Position numbers and translations under genes: made by a program. Positions 58,701-64,000 of a stretch of 64,000 bases of DNA are shown here, piece after piece. Every line of letters begins with the position of its first letter. The first letter of the stretch is position 1. The notes beneath the pieces are model-generated. The model was not told the DNA's origin. It saw only the letters and a program-made list of their open reading frames with translations, and ran no database searches. The stretch is from Xiphophorus maculatus. Taxonomy: Eukaryota; Chordata; Actinopteri; Cyprinodontiformes; Poeciliidae. The stretch lies in NCBI RefSeq assembly GCF_002775205.1, contig NC_036456.1:6649463-6713462 (forward strand), given 5' to 3'.

Positions 58701-61700
58701 AACCACATATTGCCACATTTGATTTGCATTTGCCTCAGACATGAATTTCCAAGGAATGCAAGCAATGAGGCTTCCACCTCCTGGTCTTCTGCATTTGCAT
58801 CAAACAGCACAGAACAGAAATCAAAATAGATTATGCAAAATATGTTATTTTAAAAGTGTGGGAAAGCACAACCAAGGTACTAATACTCTAAGTTTTGTAT
58901 ATTTCGTCACATTAAAACCACTCATTTCAATTCACAAGTCAATTGTACTTTGACGTGTCAAATCGTTGACGTGGAACATCAGCAATACCAACACCGGCAG
59001 CAGTTGGTACTGAACAAAAAAAAAAAAAAACTCTTAAAGGGGTATTATGTGTTTTCCAGGCAAATAGTACCATTTTATAGTACAGTGAAGTAACTATGTT
59101 AACTTCAGTTGCTATAAAAATGCTACATATGTCAAATATGACGTCAAATAAATTTGATGTTGTAATTTAACGCCTTGAAATTGGGCTTCTGTCTCTTTAA
59201 AAACTCCTGGTCTTTCTGGAACTCCGCCTTCAGAAAGTCATCACAACAACCCTTCTCAATTAATCCTCCAGCAATGTTTTTACCAATGTTGTACTGAGAA
59301 GTAGCTCATATAAGGAGCTCAGCAGATGCGCAGACTCAAAGGCGGAGCTAAGTCCACTCAGGCTTTTTGCACAGTTCAATGGTTGCTATAGAGATTAAAG
59401 GATTTCTCAAACATGCATCAAAGGATGAAAGCAATACTTTGCGAAACAACTGAAAACAACAATGTGTAAAACTTTCTGCATAAATCTACTGATAACTAAA
59501 AGTGATTGGAAAGTTGCTAAGAGTTGATCAAATATCAAAATGTCATTTTTTTAAGCCAAAACCTAACAGAAGAAGTGAAAAAGGTGCATTTCTAAAATTA
59601 TTTTGGAATTATTTTGGAACAAAGAAAATAATTCTTGGTCATTTTTTGTCCCTACTGATCATTTTGTGGTCTTGTACGTTGTAAATGCCGGTATAACACA
59701 TTTTGCTCATTTAAACATTTCTTGGGGAAGGGTTAGACAAACTCAGATAAATCCAGACGGACTGACTTGATGGCTGTGCACATGTCCAGGCCCATCTGAA
59801 CGCAGTTGATGGCGTGGGTGGGAATGGGGTCAGGGAGGCCGGAGACACAATAGTAGCAGTCCCCCAGGATCTTGATGCGGAGACACCCGTTCTTCTGTGC
59901 TCAGAGAGAAACACGGGGGACCAAAGAGTTGGGTCTTAAACATCTGATTCAACAGAAAGATGTCTATCACAAAAACATCATTCGCAGCTTTACCTTTGCA
60001 ATGTCGTCAAATTTGCCAAAAAGCTTGTTGAGGACGGCGACCAGCTCCTCGGGCGTACAGGTGCTCGCTAGCTTAGTGAAGCCGACAATGTCTGCATACA
60101 GGATGCTGGACAAACGCAGAGAAAAAGAAATACTTAACATATGGTGAAAATAAAAAGGAACATGTTTTTGGTAGGATGTACCAGTCAAAGCTAACAATAA
60201 GAAGCTAGTCAGGGTCTGTCACTGGGTAGAAGCAGAGTTCAGGCATAGAGGGGCATTCACAAGGAGATAGGACAAATGTAGCATACATAGTAAGTAAATT
60301 AAATCTTCACTACAAAGTTATACTTATAAAGAAAAATGTGTGTTAAGAAGTAGCTGTGTTGTGTTTTATTTCTTTCAGAAAAACCCTGAAGCGAGGTGTG
60401 TACTGTGACAAAGTCTTTAGCCATGCCTCATTTCTTTGTAAATTAGTTCTGACAGACACATTTTTATCTAATCCTGTGAAAAGGTCTAGAGAAATATATA
60501 GTTTATTCTGTATATTTCTGTAAATGTGAACCACTTTTTACACTCCAGAACAATCCAGTTCTAAACTTGATTTAGTTTCCTTCTTTCTTTCTCCTTTCCT
60601 TTCCTTTCTTCTCTCTTTCCTTCCTTCTATTTCCATATCTCCTTTTCTCTTTCCTGCTTTCCTTCCTTCCTCCTTTCTTTCTTTCCTTCCGTCTTTTATT
60701 CTTTCCTTTCTTCTTTATGTCATTCTCTCTTCCTTTCTTTCCTTCCTTCATTTCTTTATTTCTAACAATGGCACAGTTTGTCACATTGTGGTTGTAGTAT
60801 GTAGAAATCAATAAATATTGAACCCCTGCTACTCTGTTGCTCCTAAATAAAAGCCGCTAAGCCCACACCTCGCTTCTTTTATTTTTATTTGAGAAAAACC
60901 TTGAAAACATGGTCTCATTTCCCCTTCCACATCACATTTCTGAGCTGCTCCGTGTCGCTGATAACGCATAAATACTGAGGATCTGTAACAGAACCAGTCA
61001 ATTAGCACTAAGAACGATCAGCCAACCCTCCACCTGCAGCCCTTACCTGACATCCCTGTGCTGCCGAACGTAAAGACTGTGAAAGTTGGGGTGGTTGCTG
61101 GTTTCTTTCGCCTCGTCGCCCTTTGGCTTGGACAGCCTCCTGATGACCTCACTTTTCAGCTCCACGGCGATGTAGCGTGGCAACACCGACAGCAAGAGCC
61201 CCTCCTGTGTCGGATGAAACACACGGAAAAGGGTGGGAATGAGTGAGACGCGAAGCAAGGCGGGACGTTTCGAGACTCGAAACCACCAGATTTCTGTCGC
61301 TCAGAAACGACAGGGATGTGTTCGGAGCCTGTAAAAAAGAAAGCAGTGTTTGCTCACTGGGTTGTGTTTCATCTCTTTGTTTGCCCGCAATGAATGGTGC
61401 CCATTTGGGTTTGCCTTTTCTATTGCTGCTGAGCCCTCAGACGAGTGAATGATTAATCTATTGGCCTAATAGCAGGGAAAGCATACAGGTACCAGGCAGC
61501 GGCTGGCCAGCGAATGAGGCCTTTAATGAGACCAATGACACAGAACCATTTGTAATCTAGGTGAAACAAGCTGCCTAGAAAGACATTAAGGAGAGACTTT
61601 TCATACGACTGACTCTGTCCTTTCTAAACAAAAGGATACGGAGTAACAAGAATCAGTGTGTTATTACTGTAAATATGATTATACAAGTGTTTCAACCTGC

Positions 61701-63241
61701 TGATACTTCTTCACTTCCTTCTGGGAGCGCACGGCGCTGAACTCTTCCCGCTTCTTGTTGGATGCCCTGAGATCGTTCTCGGTCATCCACAGGTGGAAGA
61801 CCCCGAAGCAGTTGACGCACACGAACAGCACGGCGTTCGCCACCAGCTGAAAAACAAGAGTTCATCAGATGACGTCTTCGCCTTCTGGACGTCACAGGTT
61901 TCCATGAGACACGACGGCGACATGCAAATTAGGCCAAGACAGGCCAAACTATCCTTTTTGTGTTTTCCATTTGTCCTCATTCGGATACATAATGAGCGGT
62001 ATTATACAAGGTTCCTGTTTACACATGAGTAAGTTGTAAAGCAATAACATATCTGCCTGATCATTTGCATGTTTTCTAGAGGAAGTAAACCGTGTGGGTC
62101 ACACAATACAAAATACTTTTGTACACCTTCATGCAACATCTGAATTATGATCCTTATGGGAAGGCAATGTTGCAAATATCTTAAAATTCCTTAAAATCAC
62201 TCTAATCTGTTCATATTGGATTAGATTAAATAAATTATTGAATCTTTTGAAAGAACAGAAAATGGTGTTTTACCTGCTCGGCAAGTTGTGGAATGTTTGG
62301 ACGAGTGTTTGCATTCTTGACAGGGACATACACACTGATGATGATGATGTGAGAAACACTGCTTCCTATCCCAACTATGAGGGCCCAGGTCAGAGAGAGG
62401 GGCAGGACTGTGTAAACACTCAGAGACAGGAAGAGAAAAAACGCCACCTGAACACAAGGAGGGAGCAATGAAACTCAAAGAGGGTTTCTGCAGCTATCAC
62501 CAACTCAAATTTAAAAGTTTAAGACATTTTTAAGACTATTACGACTGAAATTTAAGACATGCATCACGAGAGAAGTGTACAAAAGTAGCAGTTTCAAGCT
62601 TTTTTGCCCAGAGTGCACCTAGCATCGTATGTGTTAGCATCAGAAATGAGCCACTGGTGAAGATGAACGTCGATCAGCCAACTGCCGATAGCTTACACTT
62701 TGTAAAGTTAGTGATAGATGAAAACAGCTAGCTAACTAGCAATGGTTTATTAGCAGCTAGTTGGCGGTGGGTGTGATTCAAGCTTTTGCCTGACGGAAAA
62801 GTCTCATGGGAAAAGTAAACTACATAGAATATGCAAGAGTAAATAGTCCTGCCATGATAAAACTTGAGACCGATGATCAATGTGTTTAAGGGCAGCTTAT
62901 ATTATTTTAAATGAATGTAAGACATCTTAAGGTTTTAATTTCAGATACATGAATTAAAAAGTTTTTAAGAATACTGTAACCAAAGAAAAGAACAAAACTC
63001 AATCCCATTTTCTATTGTAGCTGCTTCTCACCTGTTCCCATGCGTTCACCTCTCCCCCTGTGAAGATGAAGACCATCGCCGTGACGTAAAGCATCTCCCA
63101 GACGAAGAGCGCCAGCGCTCCTCCACAGCGTCTTACTGTGGCCACCCAGGGCAGGCACACCAGCAAGATCACGTTCAGACAGAGAACCACGCACACCACC
63201 GACAGGGCACCAACATGATCGCCGAGGTACGGTTCTTCTGT
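49784..63241 (-). CDS. adcy7: Membrane adenylyl cyclase, type 7 (N-terminus outside window)
   Basis: Makes cAMP from ATP at the plasma membrane under G-protein control. Exons: 63032-63241, 62274-62447, 61697-61846, 61047-61204, 59994-60105, 59758-59894, 58263-58412, 57957-58116, 57626-57784, 57446-57477, 57021-57074, 56650-56713, 55752-55849, 55533-55617, 54664-54801, 54509-54586, 54022-54203, 53249-53333, 52995-53153, 51912-52058, 51716-51823, 51422-51536, 50616-50740, 49784-49918: about 1004 aa. Human has 1080; roughly the first 55-60 aa lie past 64000. The first membrane cassette is in exons 1-3. C1a follows, with [13 protein letters not shown] and GDCYYC (metal Asp residues) and [16 protein letters not shown] second cassette carries NCT and NTT glycosylation sites in its loop. 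C2a has [27 protein letters not shown] and VNVKGKGEL. Type 7 rather than 2 or 4 is chosen partly because CYLD and ADCY7 are neighbours in human. One junction (59758 to 58412) lacks a GT donor. Confidence 0.9.
49994..50506 (+). mobile_element. MITE family A, copy 3
   Basis: Begins TTAAAGGGGAAGTATTATG and ends in a decayed TACATAACATTGCC. It shares the interior with copies 1 and 4 (TGTTAACTACAGTTGTTA, CTTGAAATTGGGCTTCTG). It lies in the last adcy7 intron. Confidence 0.7.
50925..51215 (+). repeat. Interspersed repeat family E, copy 2
   Basis: Matches 9905-10225, for example CAAAGTGCTTTACACCATAA and GAAAGTTTGTTCCAGATTAG. It lies in an adcy7 intron. Confidence 0.55.
52283..52975. mobile_element. 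hAT-like MITE with GATGCAAG ends
   Basis: Left end TAGGGATGCAAGTTATTAAT; right end GATTAATTGCTTGCATC, an imperfect inverted repeat. No coding capacity is recognised; a 103-codon frame inside lacks any transposase feature. It lies in an adcy7 intron. Confidence 0.5.
53672..53990 (-). mobile_element. hAT-like MITE family B copy, inverted and shortened
   Basis: Contains TTTCAGTAATTGATTAATCT, TAGTGAACGCTTGATCATTT and CTGCAGCTAAAAAATACTTC, the reverse complement of the long copy at 46.7-47.6 kb. The termini are not clear. Confidence 0.45.
55925..56515 (+). mobile_element. Tc1-like transposon, internally deleted
   Basis: Left part: GCAGAGCCCTGCCAAAGTAC, CTCAGTCAGACTGGATGGAG. Right part: CTCTGCAGCTCTTCCAAAGC, GAATTGGTTGCACTAGATTT, TTTCAGATTTTTATTT. 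Both follow one fish Tc1 family, with the middle (most of the transposase) missing. It lies in an adcy7 intron. Confidence 0.6.
56855..57015. repeat. 'taagac' repeat family D, right half
   Basis: TTTTGCCTGACAGAAATGAC, AATTTAAGACCTCTGATTAA, GACATTTTAAGG and GGACACCCTG match the right half of the family. Confidence 0.5.
57144..57366. mobile_element. hAT MITE with perfect 8-bp target duplication
   Basis: The 223-base element begins CAGGGGTGTCAAACTG and ends AGTTTGACACCCCTG. The eight bases GTTTAGCT stand directly on both sides (57136-57143 and 57367-57374), the 8-bp duplication expected of hAT transposition. It lies in the adcy7 intron between the 32-base exon and the next one, ending about 80 bases from the former. 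Confidence 0.85.
58865..58960 (+). mobile_element. Tc1-like terminal fragment
   Basis: CCAAGGTACTAATACTCTAA and TTTCGTCACATTAAAACCAC match the left part of the element at 55.9 kb. Confidence 0.4.
59034..59440 (+). mobile_element. MITE family A, copy 4 (right end missing)
   Basis: Begins TTAAAGGGGTATTATGTG and follows copies 1 and 3 through CTTGAAATTGGGCTTCTG to about 59440, where similarity fades without the inverted end. It lies in the adcy7 intron between exons ending 59758 and starting 58412. Confidence 0.65.
60578..60770. repeat. Polypyrimidine CTTT/CCTT tract
   Basis: About 190 bases almost purely of C and T, made of CTTT and CCTT units with interruptions. It lies in an adcy7 intron; the complementary frame of Lys/Arg/Glu runs is an artefact of composition. 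Confidence 0.9.
62481..62985. repeat. 'taagac' repeat family D, longest copy
   Basis: CTGCAGCTATCACCAACTCA at the left and GAATTAAAAAGTTTTTAAGA at the right. The interior includes CTACATAGAATATGCAAGAG, shared with the copy near 33.9 kb. It is about 500 bases, in an adcy7 intron. Confidence 0.5.
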
Positions 63242-63439
63242 CTGGATAATGCAAAAGTTAGCAGATTAAGGTAAAGTTTAAACAGCAACTCTTACAAACA
63301 GCATAATTTTCTTCTTTCATACAAAGTGTCTTCATGCGATGACATTAAATTCTGGAAGGCTTTCAGATATATCTGCCTTTATCTCTGTAGATATTGCATA
63401 TCAGGCTAGGAGCTCCAACAGTTTAAAAAGGCTCTACCA

Positions 63440-64000
63440 TACTTCATCCGAAGTGAAAAATATGTCTCTCGTCGACGTAGTCGCGTGACAAAAATGCCAT
63501 AATTTTGTCTGGAGGGAGGCATCCGACTGATCTTCACGACACCAGACCCAGATCCAGTTATTTCACAGAGAGCTTTGTGCGAAGTGTTGTGTGATTGGTC
63601 AGAGGTTTGTGGGCGTGTTTTATGCAGAAATGTAAGGAAGTGTTCAGGAGCAGTATAAGGAAACTTTCTTACTATAAAGAGACGTAAAACTTTTGCTGTT
63701 ACAAAAATGTTTCTTGTTACAATGAGATTAAAAGCAAAATATCTTCTCATTTAAATCAGAAAGTTAGTGACAGTAAAACACCTCTTGGTCTTTTTAGTTG
63801 TCGTCTAGAGAAAACAGGGTGAGAAGATAGAGAGTCATAACTAGCCCCATAATACCTTCTCAACAAATCATAATCTGTCTGAGGAGCGTATTTTTACATC
63901 TTGTTATAACGAGATAAACAACTGGTCAAATTATAACGAGGAACTCATTAAAACAAATAGTATATTGTTATAATGAGATATGAAACTTGTTTCTTGTAAC
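63440..64000. repeat. Palindrome-rich repeat upstream of the adcy7 second coding exon
   Basis: TTGTTATAACGAGATA-type words recur (TCTTGTTACAATGAGATTAA near 63710, TCTTGTTATAACGAGATAAA near 63900, ATATTGTTATAATGAGATA near 63962). I see no adcy7 N-terminal exon on either strand here, so that exon should lie beyond the window. Confidence 0.35.

Noticed and set aside
60572-60811. Lys/Arg/Glu-rich 79-codon frame
   Set aside because: A translation of the CTTT/CCTT tract, not a gene.
63406-63750. 114-codon minus-strand frame as the adcy7 N-terminal exon
   Set aside because: No resemblance to a cyclase N-terminus; it lies in palindrome-rich repeat sequence.

Overview
The window is vertebrate nuclear DNA, almost certainly from a teleost fish. 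It has small introns with ordinary GT/AG sites and a high density of short fish-type DNA transposon relics (Tc1, hAT-like and other MITEs). The coding exons read as clear orthologues of human genes. No prokaryotic operon, CRISPR array, virus or retrovirus copy was recognised.

Layout, left to right. The first coding exon of slc12a6 (KCC3), minus strand, lies at 976-1198, with a probable noncoding first exon and GC-rich promoter near 4.8-5.06 kb. nop10 (minus, 2 exons, 64 aa) is at 6.36-7.23 kb. An unrecognised six-exon plus-strand gene (about 845 aa) is at 8.96-14.28 kb. lpcat4 (minus, 13 exons, 519 aa) is at 14.74-27.18 kb. emc4 (minus, 5 coding exons, 184 aa) is at 30.54-34.88 kb with a noncoding exon near 35.8 kb. 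A cyld-family deubiquitinase (minus, 16 exons, 948 aa) is at 36.98-47.90 kb. adcy7-type adenylyl cyclase (minus) is at 49.78-63.24 kb: 24 exons give about 1004 aa, and the extreme N-terminus lies beyond the right edge. Exon ends were placed by hand from splice consensus; the reading frame agrees at every junction except one in adcy7.

Context. slc12a6(-), nop10(-), a plus-strand gene, lpcat4(-) repeats the order and strands of human 15q14, where the plus-strand gene is NUTM1. The 8.96-14.28 kb gene is therefore a positional NUTM1 counterpart, although I see no convincing sequence similarity. cyld and adcy7 are neighbours on human 16q12, so the window joins two blocks that are separate in mammals. 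The genes do not form a functional pathway: their roles are K-Cl cotransport, H/ACA snoRNP assembly, phospholipid remodelling, ER membrane protein insertion, K63/M1 deubiquitination and cAMP synthesis.

Between and within the genes are several repeat families with multiple copies: a MITE with TTAAAGGGGCAGTATTATG ends, a GATTAATC-rich hAT-like element, a 'taagac' element, a hAT MITE with a perfect 8-bp target duplication, Tc1 relics of two types, a tRNA-like SINE and several microsatellites. The best leads are the fast-evolving gene at the NUTM1 position, a GATTAATC array expanded inside a cyld intron, and an adcy7 exon with no GT donor in the required phase. I found no clear sign of a wholly new biological system.
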